In this document: one piece after another, positions 25,931 to 34,770 of the stretch
How the letters are laid out: every line of letters begins with the position of its first letter
Position numbering within the stretch: position 1 is the stretch's first letter
Origin: Rhizobium bangladeshense
Lineage (GTDB): Bacteria > Pseudomonadota > Alphaproteobacteria > Rhizobiales > Rhizobiaceae
Direction of reading: 5' to 3'
Length of the DNA: 64,000 bases
NCBI RefSeq assembly: GCF_001662075.1
Contig: NZ_LYPL01000015.1
Location: 105,629 to 169,628, forward strand
The notes under the pieces: model-generated
Databases searched by the model: none
What the model saw: only the letters and a program-made list of their open reading frames with translations
What the model was told of the DNA's origin: nothing
Position numbers and translations under genes: made by a program

Positions 25931-26716
25931 GTGACCATACGCACCGTTGTGTGGGGTGAAAACATCCACGAGAATACCAATGAGATCGTCCGCGGCATCT
26001 ATCCCGAGGGCATGCACACGGCGATTGCCAATGCGCTGAATGCCGATCCCGCCATCTCGGCGACGACGGCGACGCTGCAGGAGCCGGAGCATGGGCTGAG
26101 CGAAGCCCGGCTTGCCGAAACCGACGTGCTGACCTGGTGGGGCCACAAGGATCACGGCGCCGTCTCCGACGTCGTCGTCGAACGCGTCGCCAAGCGCGTC
26201 TGGGAGGGCATGGGCCTGCTGGTGCTGCATTCCGGTCATTTCTCCAAGATCTTCAAGCGGCTGATGGGCACGCCCTGCGCGCTGAAGTGGCGCGAGGCGG
26301 GCGAGCGCGAGCGGCTGTGGACGATCAATCCGCGCCATCCGATCGCCGCCGGCATCGGCGAGCATTTCGAGCTCGAGAACGAGGAAATGTACGGCGAGCA
26401 GTTCTCGGTGCCGGAGCCGCTGGAAACGGTGTTCATCTCCTGGTTCCAGGGCGGCGAAGTGTTCCGCTCGGGCCTGACCTGGCGGCGCGGCGCCGGCAAC
26501 ATCTTCTACTTCCGCCCCGGCCACGAGACCTATCCGACCTATCATGACGCCACCATCCAGAAGGTGCTGATCAACGGCGTCAAGTGGGCCTATAACCCTG
26601 AAGCGGCGTTGACTGCCATTACCGACGCTCCAAATGTGCCGGTAGAAAAGGCGCTGGAGCCGATCGTCGAACGCGGCCCGAAACTGCACCTGGCCGGCGA
26701 AGCCGGTTACCGATAA
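25931..26716 (+). CDS. thuA: Trehalose utilisation protein ThuA
   Basis: A 261-residue ThuA-family protein with a glutamine-amidotransferase-like fold. Visible are VVWGENIHENTNE, LTWWGHKDHGAVSDVVVERV and the LVLHSGHFSK segment, then YFRPGHETYPTYHDA near the C-terminus. It starts with GTG preceded by AAGGAG. ThuA acts with ThuB in the oxidative breakdown of trehalose through 3-keto-trehalose intermediates in rhizobia and agrobacteria. The order transporter-thuA-thuB is the known operon order. Confidence 0.94.
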   Translation: MTIRTVVWGENIHENTNEIVRGIYPEGMHTAIANALNADPAISATTATLQEPEHGLSEARLAETDVLTWWGHKDHGAVSDVVVERVAKRVWEGMGLLVLHSGHFSKIFKRLMGTPCALKWREAGERERLWTINPRHPIAAGIGEHFELENEEMYGEQFSVPEPLETVFISWFQGGEVFRSGLTWRRGAGNIFYFRPGHETYPTYHDATIQKVLINGVKWAYNPEAALTAITDAPNVPVEKALEPIVERGPKLHLAGEAGYR

Positions 26717-26819
26717 GAGATGAGACGCCGTGGGCGCGGGCGCCGCGTTCGGCGCCGCAGACGCCGCGATGATCTCGCTGCCGCTCACGCAATCGATGAA
26801 CAACCATGAGGACATAAGA

Positions 26820-27857
26820 ATGCGCTTGATCATTCTCGGAACCGGAGGATGGGCAAATACCCATGCCATGCATTTTTCCGAAATCGCCGGCGTCAAAATT
26901 GTCGCTGCCGTCGATACGGACGAGGTCCGGCTGCGGGCTTTCGCGCTCAGGCACGACATCCCGCTGACTTTCACGTCGCTTGATGACGCCCTTGCCTGGG
27001 GCGAGTTTGACGCCGTCACCAATGTGACGCCGGATCGCGCCCACTATTCCACGACAATGAAGTTACTCGGCGCCGGCAAGCATGTGCTCTGCGAGAAGCC
27101 GCTGGCGGTCAACTACCGCGAGGCCAAGGAGATGGCCGACGCCGCGGCGGCATCCGGCAAGGTTACGATGGTAAACCTCACCTATCGCAACGTGGCGCCG
27201 TTGCAGGCAGCCCGCAAGATGGTGCTGGACGGGCGCCTCGGCGCGATCCGCCACTTCGAAGCGTCCTATCTCCAGAGCTGGCTCGTCTCGAAGGCTTGGG
27301 GCGACTGGACCAAGGAATCGCAATGGCTTTGGCGGCTGTCGACGAAGCATGGCTCCAACGGTGTGCTCGGCGATGTCGGTATCCATATTCTCGACTTCGC
27401 GGTTTTTGCCGCCGGAAGCGACGTCAAGGCGGCGGCATCGCACCTCAAAGTGTTCGACAAGAGCCCCGGAAACCGGATCGGCGAGTACGACCTCGACGCA
27501 AATGACAGTTTCCTGATGATGGCCGAACTCGAAAGCGGTGCGGCAGGGGTCATCCACGCGACGCGCTGGGCAACCGGCCATCTGAACGAGCTGCGGCTGC
27601 GCCTGCATGGGGACAGGGGCGCCCTTGAGGTGGTGCATACGCCTGAGGGTTCGACTCTCAGGGTCTGCGAAGGCGCCGATGCCGACAAGGCGATCTGGCG
27701 CACGATCGAGGTCGAACCGGTCATCACCAACTTCCAGCGTTTTGCAAAGGCCGTGCGAAACGGGCAGCCGGATGAGCCGGGTTTTGGCCACGCTGCCAAG
27801 CTGCAATTTGTTCTCGACCACGCCGTGAAGACGGCTGGCGCTCTGACTGAGCTTTAG
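26820..27857 (+). CDS. thuB: Trehalose utilisation oxidoreductase ThuB (Gfo/Idh/MocA family)
   Basis: A 345-residue NAD(P)-dependent dehydrogenase. The Rossmann loop is GTGGWANTHAMHF near the N-terminus; the family EKP motif appears in HVLCEKPLAVNYREAKEMAD (about residues 90-109), and LGDVGIHILDF supplies the conserved His of the catalytic region. ATG 26820 follows GAGGACATAAGA and begins MRLIILGTGGW. It is the last gene of the thu operon, separated from thuA by 103 nt, and its stop codon abuts a copy of an intergenic repeat element. Confidence 0.92.
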   Translation: MRLIILGTGGWANTHAMHFSEIAGVKIVAAVDTDEVRLRAFALRHDIPLTFTSLDDALAWGEFDAVTNVTPDRAHYSTTMKLLGAGKHVLCEKPLAVNYREAKEMADAAAASGKVTMVNLTYRNVAPLQAARKMVLDGRLGAIRHFEASYLQSWLVSKAWGDWTKESQWLWRLSTKHGSNGVLGDVGIHILDFAVFAAGSDVKAAASHLKVFDKSPGNRIGEYDLDANDSFLMMAELESGAAGVIHATRWATGHLNELRLRLHGDRGALEVVHTPEGSTLRVCEGADADKAIWRTIEVEPVITNFQRFAKAVRNGQPDEPGFGHAAKLQFVLDHAVKTAGALTEL

Positions 27858-27963
27858 CGCATGTCGCCCGGAAGTGTGCAGCGATTCCGGGACAACGACA
27901 TGCACAAAGACAGAGGGCTAAAGCGCGTCGCATGAATCTAATTTGATCCGACGCGCATTTAGA
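27858..27963 (+). repeat. Rhizobial intergenic repeat element, copy A
   Basis: A palindromic mosaic element that begins at the thuB stop codon (GCGCATGTCGCCCGGAAGTG) and ends in a near-perfect hairpin built on AAAGCGCGTCGCATGAATC. A second copy in opposite orientation lies at 53334-53437; the two share long identical blocks, including CGCCCGGAAGTGTGCAGCG and GGGACAACGACATGCA. Confidence 0.75.
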
Positions 27964-27997
27964 GGAATGCAGTCCACTATTGCGGGCGCCGGCTGCG

Positions 27998-28390
27998 TCA
28001 CATGCGGCGGTTCAGTTCCTCCTCGCTCACACCGAAGTGGTCGAGGATGATGCCGACGTTCCGGCGGTGAGACTTGAAATAGACGTCGAAGAGATCGCCG
28101 ATCAGGGGAACCGTGCCGCAGGCAGCGTCGACGCCGAGATTGACCGCCATGCGGGCGAGCTTGTGGGCAGGAAGGCCAAGGCGCCGTGCCTCGTCGATGA
28201 TGAAAAGGCCGATGAGAGAGCCGGCAACGTCGCCGACCGCCGGGATCAGGCCGAGGACCGAGTCCGCGCCGATCCGTACACCGATAAAAGGCAGTCGGAC
28301 CGCCGTATCCATCAGCCGTGCTATGCCCACAGCACGGCGAATCTTTTCGAGTTCGGCAGGGGTGAGATATGTCGTCTTGGCGGTCGGCAT
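27998..28390 (-). CDS. DUF4112 small membrane protein
   Basis: A 130-residue protein of the DUF4112 family: LMDTAVRLPFIGVRIGADSVLGLIPAVGDV, then a hydrophobic stretch SLIGLFIIDEARRLGLP and GTVPLIGDLFDVYFKSHRRN, the family signature pair of PxxGD loops. One or two membrane-associated helices are likely. ATG 28390 begins MPTAKTTYLTP and gives the normal family length; the frame is open further upstream without similarity. Function unknown; it stands alone between the trehalose and ectoine loci. Confidence 0.85.
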   Translation of the reverse strand: MPTAKTTYLTPAELEKIRRAVGIARLMDTAVRLPFIGVRIGADSVLGLIPAVGDVAGSLIGLFIIDEARRLGLPAHKLARMAVNLGVDAACGTVPLIGDLFDVYFKSHRRNVGIILDHFGVSEEELNRRM

Positions 28391-28555
28391 CAGAGACCTT
28401 CTGGCGCGACTGCGGGTTTCGCCTCCCTCAAGGCCGCAGAGACGCCCCAGATTCCCTGGCGCAACGAATGGCGGATGTGATCGCAACGATTGTCCATGGC
28501 CGTGAAACGCCGATACGCCGATAAGGTTCGCCAGTGGCGCGATCGGAATGTCGCC

Positions 28556-29629
28556 TTATCCTCGGTCGGGCACCACGACCAATTTGCCCACGAAATTCTT
28601 CGCCATGAACTCGGTCTGGGCGCGATGGAATTCAGACAGCGGATAGACACCGCCGACGAGAGGCCGGATCTTCCGGCTTTCGATATAGCCGACGAGGCGG
28701 CGGAAGTCGGCGCGGCTTCCCTGGCTCGATCCGTGCAGCTCCAATTGCTTCAGATACATGGTCCTGAGATCGAGCTGGACGACCGGGCCGGCAATGGCGC
28801 CGGCCGTCGTGTAACGGCCTTCGGGTCGCAAGATCTTCAGGAGATCGTTGAACAGTGGCCCGCCGACGAGGTCGGCAACGACGTCGATCGGTTGTCCGCA
28901 GCTGGCGAAATGAACGGCTTCGACCAGATCGCCCTTGCCGCGGGTCACGACCGCTTCGGCGCCGATATCGAGCATCGCCGCCTCCTTGCCCGGTCCGGCG
29001 ATGGCGATCGGGATGGCGCCGCGGGCGCGCGCGAGCTGAATGATTGCTGAGCCGACACCGCCCGAGGCGCCGGTGACGAGGACGCGTTCGCCGGCGGCAA
29101 GCCGCGCCCGTTCCGGCATGCGCTCGCCGGTCAGATAGGCGCAGCAGAAGGTGGCGAGCTCGATATCGGTCAGATCGGTTGCAACGACATGGGCGTTTTC
29201 GGCCGGTAGCGCCATATATTCGGCGTAGCCGCCGTCGCGGCCATGACCCATGTAGTCGATGTCGGCGAGACTGTCGTCATCGCGATTGTAGATCGAAAAG
29301 TCCACCATGACGCGTTCGCCCATGCGCGCGGGGTCGATACTGCGGCCAACGCCGACAATGTGGCCAACCGTATCGGTGCCCTGAATGCGCGGGAATGTCA
29401 GCGTATTGCCCTGCCTGCGCCAAGTCGAGATTGCGGAGGGGTCGTCTTCGGTGCCATAGGCGCCTTGGCGTACCCAGATGTCGGTATTGTTCATGCCGCA
29501 GGCGGTGACGCGGATCAGCACCTCGCCCTCCGCCGGCGCCGGAACGGGGACGTCTGTGCGGTAGACGAGCTTCTCCAATCCGCCGTGGCCGGTGAGCAAA
29601 ACGGCTGCCATCTTTTCAGGGATCGTCAT
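28556..29629 (-). CDS. MDR-superfamily alcohol dehydrogenase/quinone oxidoreductase-like enzyme
   Basis: A 357-residue medium-chain dehydrogenase: N-terminal GroES-like domain with GMNNTDIWVRQGAYG, the RIQGTDTVGHIVGVG strand, and the nucleotide-binding loop VLVTGASGGVGSAIIQLARARG (about residues 195-216). The cysteine cluster for structural zinc is not seen. It starts 11 nt after the transaminase gene on the same strand, so it belongs to the ectoine catabolic transcript, although this gene is not part of the known core set. It may reduce or oxidise an aldehyde or enone by-product, which is speculation. Confidence 0.85.
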   Translation of the reverse strand: MTIPEKMAAVLLTGHGGLEKLVYRTDVPVPAPAEGEVLIRVTACGMNNTDIWVRQGAYGTEDDPSAISTWRRQGNTLTFPRIQGTDTVGHIVGVGRSIDPARMGERVMVDFSIYNRDDDSLADIDYMGHGRDGGYAEYMALPAENAHVVATDLTDIELATFCCAYLTGERMPERARLAAGERVLVTGASGGVGSAIIQLARARGAIPIAIAGPGKEAAMLDIGAEAVVTRGKGDLVEAVHFASCGQPIDVVADLVGGPLFNDLLKILRPEGRYTTAGAIAGPVVQLDLRTMYLKQLELHGSSQGSRADFRRLVGYIESRKIRPLVGGVYPLSEFHRAQTEFMAKNFVGKLVVVPDRG

Positions 29630-29640
29630 GCGGCTTCTCC

Positions 29641-31020
29641 TCAGATGTTCTTGAAGACGCTGTCGATCGCGTCCGCTGTCGCCTTGACGATAATGTCCGC
29701 CTCCTCACGCGTCAGGCAGAGCGGCGGCGCAAAGCCGAGGATGTCGCCCTGTGGCATGGCGCGGCCGATGACGCCGCGTTCGAGAAGGGCGGAAGCGACC
29801 TGCGGACCGATTTTGCGGCCGGGATCGAAAAATTTCCGATCATCCCTGTCCTCGACGAATTCGACGGCTGCCATCAGGCCGTCGCCGCGGACGTCACCGA
29901 CGTTGCGATGGCTGCCCACTGCCTTCTCCAGTTCCGAGCGGAAATAGGCGCCGGTCTTGCCGGCATTTTCCACGATCTCCATTTCGTCGATCAGTTCAAG
30001 GTTGGCGATGCCGGCGGCGGCGCAGATCGGATGGGCGGAATAGGTCCAGCCATGGCCGATCGCTCCCAATTCATCGGAACCCTGCACCAGGACCTGCCAC
30101 ATCTTGCTCGAAACGATGCTGCCGGAAAGCGGGGCATAGGCGGAGGTCAGGCCCTTGGCGATGGTGATCAGATCCGGCTTCATCCCATAGTGATCCGAGC
30201 CGAACATCGTGCCGAGACGGCCGAAGCCGGTGACGACTTCGTCGGCAACAAGCAGGATGTCGTATTTGTCGAGCACCGCCTGGATCTTCTGCCAGTAACG
30301 TTGCGGCGGCGGCACGATGCCGCCGGTGCCGAGGATCGGTTCGCCGATGAAGGCGGCGATGGTATCGGGGCCTTCGGCGAGGATCATCTCCTCCAGTCTG
30401 TCGGCGCAATATTGCGAGAACTGATCCTCGCTCATCGAACGGTCGGGGCGGCGGAAATAATAGGACGCCTCGGTGTGAAGGATCGGCGCGCGCGGCAGGT
30501 CGAAGGCATTGTGGAAGAGAGCAAGACCGGTGAGGCTGCCGGTCATGACGCCGGAACCGTGATAACCGCGCCAGCGCGAAATGATCTTCTTTTTCTCCGG
30601 GCGGCCGAGGATGTTGTTGTAATACCAGATAAGCTTGATGTTGGTCTCGTTGGCATCCGAACCGGAGAGGCCGAAATAGACGCGGCTCATGCCATCGGGC
30701 GCGCGGTCGATGATCATCTTCGACAGCGTGATCGAGGCTTCCGTGCCGTGGCCGACATAGGCGTGGTAATAGGCGAGGTTCTTCGCCTGCTCGGCGATTG
30801 CATCGGTGATCTTCTGGCGGCCGTAGCCGACATTGACGCAATAGAGCCCGGCAAAGGCATCGAGGCTTTTGCGGCCGCTCGTATCGGTGATGTAGACGCC
30901 TTCGCCGCCGGCGACGACGCGCGTCGGCGTCTCGCCGCGCGCATGCATGCCCATATGGGTCGAGGGGTGGAAGAAGTGATCGCGGTCCCAGGCGGTGAGT
31001 TCGTTGCTTTTGTCGAGCAT
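29641..31020 (-). CDS. doeD: Class III aminotransferase, DoeD/Atf type (diaminobutyrate transaminase)
   Basis: A 459-residue PLP enzyme of the omega-aminotransferase class. Landmarks are AFAGLYCVNVGYG, FGLSGSDANETNIKL, WRGYHGSGVMTGSLTG and, for the cofactor lysine, DEVVTGFGRLGTMFGSDHYG followed by DLITIAKGLTSAYAPL. In ectoine degradation the corresponding enzyme converts 2,4-diaminobutyrate to aspartate semialdehyde. The context (dehydrogenase 28 nt upstream, AsnC-type regulator, EutABCDE nearby) matches the asnC-ssd-atf group known from ectoine catabolic clusters. Confidence 0.85.
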   Translation of the reverse strand: MLDKSNELTAWDRDHFFHPSTHMGMHARGETPTRVVAGGEGVYITDTSGRKSLDAFAGLYCVNVGYGRQKITDAIAEQAKNLAYYHAYVGHGTEASITLSKMIIDRAPDGMSRVYFGLSGSDANETNIKLIWYYNNILGRPEKKKIISRWRGYHGSGVMTGSLTGLALFHNAFDLPRAPILHTEASYYFRRPDRSMSEDQFSQYCADRLEEMILAEGPDTIAAFIGEPILGTGGIVPPPQRYWQKIQAVLDKYDILLVADEVVTGFGRLGTMFGSDHYGMKPDLITIAKGLTSAYAPLSGSIVSSKMWQVLVQGSDELGAIGHGWTYSAHPICAAAGIANLELIDEMEIVENAGKTGAYFRSELEKAVGSHRNVGDVRGDGLMAAVEFVEDRDDRKFFDPGRKIGPQVASALLERGVIGRAMPQGDILGFAPPLCLTREEADIIVKATADAIDSVFKNI

Positions 31021-31048
31021 GTCCTGTCCTCTTCTTGAAATTGGGTGC

Positions 31049-32545
31049 TCAGGCGGCGGTGTCGATGCAGAGATATTTGAGCTCGGTGAAGGCCTCGAGC
31101 CCGTGGCGCGAGCCCTCGCGGCCGATGCCGGACTGCTTCCAGCCGCCGAAGGGAATGGGGCCGCCGGTGATTTTTACGCGGTTGACCGCCACCATGCCGT
31201 ATTCCAGCGCGCGCCCGAGACGCATCTGCCGGGCGCCGTTCTCGGTGATGACATAGGCGACGAGGCCGTATTCGGTATCGTTGGCGCGGGCGACAACCTC
31301 GTCTTCGGTGTCGAAGGTGGTCAACGCCGCTACAGGCCCAAAAGTCTCCTCACGCATGATCAACGCATTCGCCGGCACATCCGTCAAAAGCGTCGGCTGA
31401 TAGAAGAGCCGGCCGGCCTTGTGGCGGCTGCCGCCGATGACGAGCCGGGCGCCCTGCGCCAGCGCCTCGGCCACCTGCTCCTCAACCTTGACGACGGCGC
31501 GTTCATGCATCAGCGGCCCGATCTCGCTTCCATCCTCAAGCCCTGCGCCGACCCTCAGCGCGCCGATGCGGGCGGCAAAAGCCTTGGCGAAGGCATCGGC
31601 GATGCGTTGCTGGACGAAGATGCGGTTGGCGGCAAGGCAATCCTGGCCGGATGTGGCGAACTTGGCGTCGACGGCGATCTCGACCGCTTTTGCGACATCG
31701 GCATCCTCGAAGACGATCAGCGGCGCGTGGCCGCCGAGCTCCATCACCATCCGCTTCATCGTTGGCGCGCATTGCGCGGCGATGAGGCGGCCGACCTCGG
31801 TGGAGCCGGTGAAGCTCATCGCGCGCAGGCGGATATCGGCGCACATGCGTCCGACGATCGTTGCGGCATGGCCGGTGACCACATTGAAGACACCGGCCGG
31901 AATGCCAGCGCGTTCACCGAGTTCGGCAAGCGCGAGGGCAGAAAGCGGCGTTTCCGAGGAGGGGTGGGCCACGACCGTGCAGCCGGCAGCGAGTGCCGCG
32001 GCCGCCTTTCGGGTGAGCATGGCGGAAGGAAAGTTCCACGGAGTGACGACGCCGACGACGCCGATCGCCTCGCGCCGGACGATCATTTCCGCCCCAGCCA
32101 GATGGCTGGTGACGCTTTCGGCGTTCAGCCGCTTGGCTTCCTCGGCATACCACTCGATGAACGAGGCGGCGTAATCGATCTCGCCGCGGGCTTCGGCAAG
32201 CGGCTTGCCCTGTTCCAGCGTCATGATCAGCGCCAGATCTTCTTTCGCCGCAAGCATCAGCGCGTGCCATCTGCGCAGGATCGCCGCACGGTTCTGCGGC
32301 AGGATCGCGCGCCACGCGCTAAGGGCCTCCGACGCCGCATCGATCGCCATTGCCGTCTCTTCGGCACCGAGGCTCGCAACCCAGGCGAGTGTCGCCGAAG
32401 AAGCCGGATCGGTGACGGCGAAGCTCTTTCCCGTGGTCCCGGCGATCCACCGGCCGCCGACATAGGCGAGATCGCGCAGGAGATGACGATCGGCGAGCCG
32501 CGACAGCGCGTCGTGATAGGCGGGGCGGGCAAAAACGGCAGTCAT
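31049..32545 (-). CDS. doeC: Semialdehyde dehydrogenase, DoeC/Ssd type
   Basis: A 498-residue NAD(P)-dependent aldehyde dehydrogenase of the GabD class. Key segments: VVTPWNFPSAMLTRK (cofactor site), SFTGSTEVGRLIAAQ, the general base in MELGGHAPLIVF and the nucleophile in ATSGQDCLAANR (Cys about 297). ATG 32545 is preceded by AGGAGA; a TTG at 32551 is less likely. In ectoine catabolism this enzyme oxidises aspartate semialdehyde to aspartate. It is placed between the AsnC-type regulator and the transaminase gene, transcribed together with the latter. Confidence 0.88.
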   Translation of the reverse strand: MTAVFARPAYHDALSRLADRHLLRDLAYVGGRWIAGTTGKSFAVTDPASSATLAWVASLGAEETAMAIDAASEALSAWRAILPQNRAAILRRWHALMLAAKEDLALIMTLEQGKPLAEARGEIDYAASFIEWYAEEAKRLNAESVTSHLAGAEMIVRREAIGVVGVVTPWNFPSAMLTRKAAAALAAGCTVVAHPSSETPLSALALAELGERAGIPAGVFNVVTGHAATIVGRMCADIRLRAMSFTGSTEVGRLIAAQCAPTMKRMVMELGGHAPLIVFEDADVAKAVEIAVDAKFATSGQDCLAANRIFVQQRIADAFAKAFAARIGALRVGAGLEDGSEIGPLMHERAVVKVEEQVAEALAQGARLVIGGSRHKAGRLFYQPTLLTDVPANALIMREETFGPVAALTTFDTEDEVVARANDTEYGLVAYVITENGARQMRLGRALEYGMVAVNRVKITGGPIPFGGWKQSGIGREGSRHGLEAFTELKYLCIDTAA

Positions 32546-32665
32546 GTCCAATCTCCTAGTTGCGGTGACGTGAAGTCTTCCACAGGAGCGGACGAGAGAT
32601 TGTCCTTGGGCGATGGCGAAAAGAGAGAAACGGGCTAAAGCACAGCCGCCGGATAGAGAGATTGT

Positions 32666-33163
32666 CTAGGAAGCGCTTTCGCCACCGCCGGACGCGGCGA
32701 AGGAGGAGACCGGAACGACTGTTTCCTCCTTCACCGTCTTGGTGACGATATAGGTGAAATAGCGGTCGATGCCGAGTTCACGGTCGAGAAGCCCATCGAC
32801 CAGTCGCTGGTAGGAGTCAATATCGGCCGTCACGATCTTCAGAATGTAATCGACGCCGCCACCCACCGACCAGCAGGCGACAATCTCGGGGATTGCGGCA
32901 ATGGTACGTTCGAAGCGTTCAAAATCGGCCTGGCGATGATTGGCGAGCGTCACTTCCATCATCACGCTGGCGACCGGCGCGATGCGCCGCGGGGCGATGC
33001 GGGCGTGGTAGCCAGTGATAATACCGGCCTTTTCAAGCTTGCGCAGCCGCATCCAGCACGGCGTCGGCGACAGTCCGGCCCTTTCGGCCAGCGCCAGCTT
33101 GGTGATGCGGCCGTCGCGCTGGACGGCGTCGAGAATGCGCAGGTCGATGGCGTCGAGCTTCAT
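32666..33163 (-). CDS. doeX: Lrp/AsnC-family regulator, DoeX-like
   Basis: A 165-residue Lrp-type protein: N-terminal helix-turn-helix (LAERAGLSPTPCWMRLRKLEKAGIITGY, about residues 23-50) and a RAM effector domain (VSVGGG-like loop in CWSVGGGVDYILKIVTADIDSYQRL). An AsnC-type gene accompanies ectoine catabolic genes in Halomonas and Ruegeria. It is the first gene of the leftward doeX-doeC-doeD unit, divergent from enuR, and probably responds to an ectoine-derived amino acid. Confidence 0.87.
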   Translation of the reverse strand: MKLDAIDLRILDAVQRDGRITKLALAERAGLSPTPCWMRLRKLEKAGIITGYHARIAPRRIAPVASVMMEVTLANHRQADFERFERTIAAIPEIVACWSVGGGVDYILKIVTADIDSYQRLVDGLLDRELGIDRYFTYIVTKTVKEETVVPVSSFAASGGGESAS

Positions 33164-33262
33164 GGTGGTTTCTTCTATAAAGAAATCATTTCAAACGCAG
33201 CGAAAAGACAATGGGAGCGCATTTTGGCATTGTCAATTGGACTGATTTTCAGCACTGTTGAA

Positions 33263-33275
33263 ATCATGACAAATT
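33263..33275 (-). promoter_or_regulatory. Motif copy over the enuR start, candidate EnuR box
   Basis: On the minus strand the sequence reads AATTTGTCATGAT, nearly the same as the two motif copies before ehuA. The enuR ATG (33266) lies inside it, so binding here would block its own expression. Confidence 0.4.
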
Positions 33276-34651
33276 GGCGCCCCGATCCCTCGCAACTCCG
33301 CCGGCCGGCCTATCTCTCCCTCGCCGAGCAGATCGCCAACGCGATCACCGACGGAAAGCTCTCCGACGGGGCGCAATTGCCGCCGCATCGCAAGCTGGCG
33401 GATGATCTGCATCTTTCCGTGCAGACGGTCAGCCGCGCCTATGACGAGCTCAGCCGCCGGGGGCTGATCTCAGGCGAGATCGGCCGCGGCAGTTTCGTGC
33501 AGACGCGGCCGCCTGAGCCGGAGCCGCCCTATCTGCCGGAACGGCTGGGCGAGGTGATCGATCTGTCGATCCTGAAGCCGGTCTGCGAGCAGATCCATCT
33601 GGAAAAAATGCGCCAGGCCTTCGGCTGGCTTTCCGAAAACCTGCCTTCCAGCTCGGCCCTGTCGTTCCGACCGAATATGGTGTTTCCGCGGCACCGCGTC
33701 GTCGCCACCGAATGGCTGGCGCGCTGCGGGCTCGACGTGTCGCCGCTGAACATCAGCCTGACGAATGGCGCGACTTCCGGCATGACGGTGGCGCTGATGA
33801 GCGTCACGCCGCCCGGCTCGACGATTGCGACCGAAGCGGTCAGCCACCATACGCTGGTGCCGCTCTGCGGCTATCTCGGCCTGCACCTCGAAGGGTTGGC
33901 GATCGACGAGCAAGGCATGATCCCCGAAGCGCTGGACGAGGCCTGCCGGATCGGGCCGATCCGGGCGATTTTCCTGCAGCCCTCGGTGATCAATCCGATG
34001 GCCGCGCTGATGAGTGCCGAGCGCCGGCAGGCGCTTGCCGCCGTCGCCGCCAAGCATGACATAGCGATCATCGAAAACGATATTCTCGGTCCGATGGTCG
34101 AGAACCGGGCGCCGCCGATGGCGGCCTTTGCGCCGGAGCGCACGCTCTACGTCACGAGCTTTACGAAGATCACCGTTCCAGGCCTCAGGATCGGCTACCT
34201 CGTCGCGCCCGACCGCTATGTCGCTGCCGTCGCCAACCGGCATCTCGTCTCCAGCTGGATGGCGACGCCTGCCATGGCCGAGATCGCCAGCCGCTGGGTC
34301 AGCGACGGCACGGCGATGGAACTCGTCAACTGGCAGCGCCGCGCTCTTGTCGGACGCCACGCGATCGCGGCGGAGATGCTGGCCGGCCTGTCCTATCGAA
34401 CGCACCCGCAAAGCCTGCATGTATGGCTGCCGCTGTCCGGCAGCCATACGGAGGATGGTTTCGTGTCGCAGGCAAGGTTGCGCGGCGTGGCGATCGCGCC
34501 GGGCAAATCCTTTCACACCACCGATCACGGCTGGACGCCGGCGGTGCGCATCTCGCTCGGCTCGACGACGGAAGGCGAGCTGCGGACAGGACTCGGGATC
34601 GTTGCCTCGCTGGCGCAGGGAAATCCGGAGGAACTGCTGCTTGCGATTTGA
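33266..34651 (+). CDS. enuR: MocR/GntR-type PLP-dependent regulator EnuR
   Basis: A 461-residue fusion regulator: GntR winged helix at the N-terminus (YLSLAEQIANAITDGKLSDG; LADDLHLSVQTVSRAYDEL) and a fold-type I aminotransferase-like effector domain. The PLP lysine is in YVTSFTKITVPGLRIGYLV (about residue 300), matching EnuR of Ruegeria, whose inducers are the ectoine intermediates N-alpha-acetyl-diaminobutyrate and diaminobutyrate. ATG 33266 starts MTNWRPDPSQLRRPAYLSL; the frame is open upstream but without family similarity. It is divergent from doeX and lies just before ehuA. Confidence 0.88.
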   Translation: MTNWRPDPSQLRRPAYLSLAEQIANAITDGKLSDGAQLPPHRKLADDLHLSVQTVSRAYDELSRRGLISGEIGRGSFVQTRPPEPEPPYLPERLGEVIDLSILKPVCEQIHLEKMRQAFGWLSENLPSSSALSFRPNMVFPRHRVVATEWLARCGLDVSPLNISLTNGATSGMTVALMSVTPPGSTIATEAVSHHTLVPLCGYLGLHLEGLAIDEQGMIPEALDEACRIGPIRAIFLQPSVINPMAALMSAERRQALAAVAAKHDIAIIENDILGPMVENRAPPMAAFAPERTLYVTSFTKITVPGLRIGYLVAPDRYVAAVANRHLVSSWMATPAMAEIASRWVSDGTAMELVNWQRRALVGRHAIAAEMLAGLSYRTHPQSLHVWLPLSGSHTEDGFVSQARLRGVAIAPGKSFHTTDHGWTPAVRISLGSTTEGELRTGLGIVASLAQGNPEELLLAI

Positions 34652-34681
34652 CGCTGCCGCATTTCCCGGCAGGTGCAGAAT

Positions 34682-34716
34682 AATTGTCATGATATTATTT
34701 TGCGAATTGACATGAT
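34682..34716 (+). promoter_or_regulatory. Two direct motif copies before ehuA, candidate EnuR operator and promoter
   Basis: AATTGTCATGAT (34682-34693) and AATTGACATGAT (34705-34716) match at 11 of 12 positions with a 23-bp step, about two helical turns. MocR-type regulators usually bind such direct repeats. The second copy includes a TTGACA that could be a -35 element; the -10 is weak. Confidence 0.5.
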
Positions 34717-34770
34717 TTTCGTAGGCCGTCATCGTTAGGTCATTGCTTGTCTCAACAAGGAGAGACATGA

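Noticed and set aside
30995..32638. Plus-strand open frame of 547 codons
   Set aside because: It lies opposite to the semialdehyde dehydrogenase gene, whose catalytic motifs are intact; shadow in GC-rich DNA.
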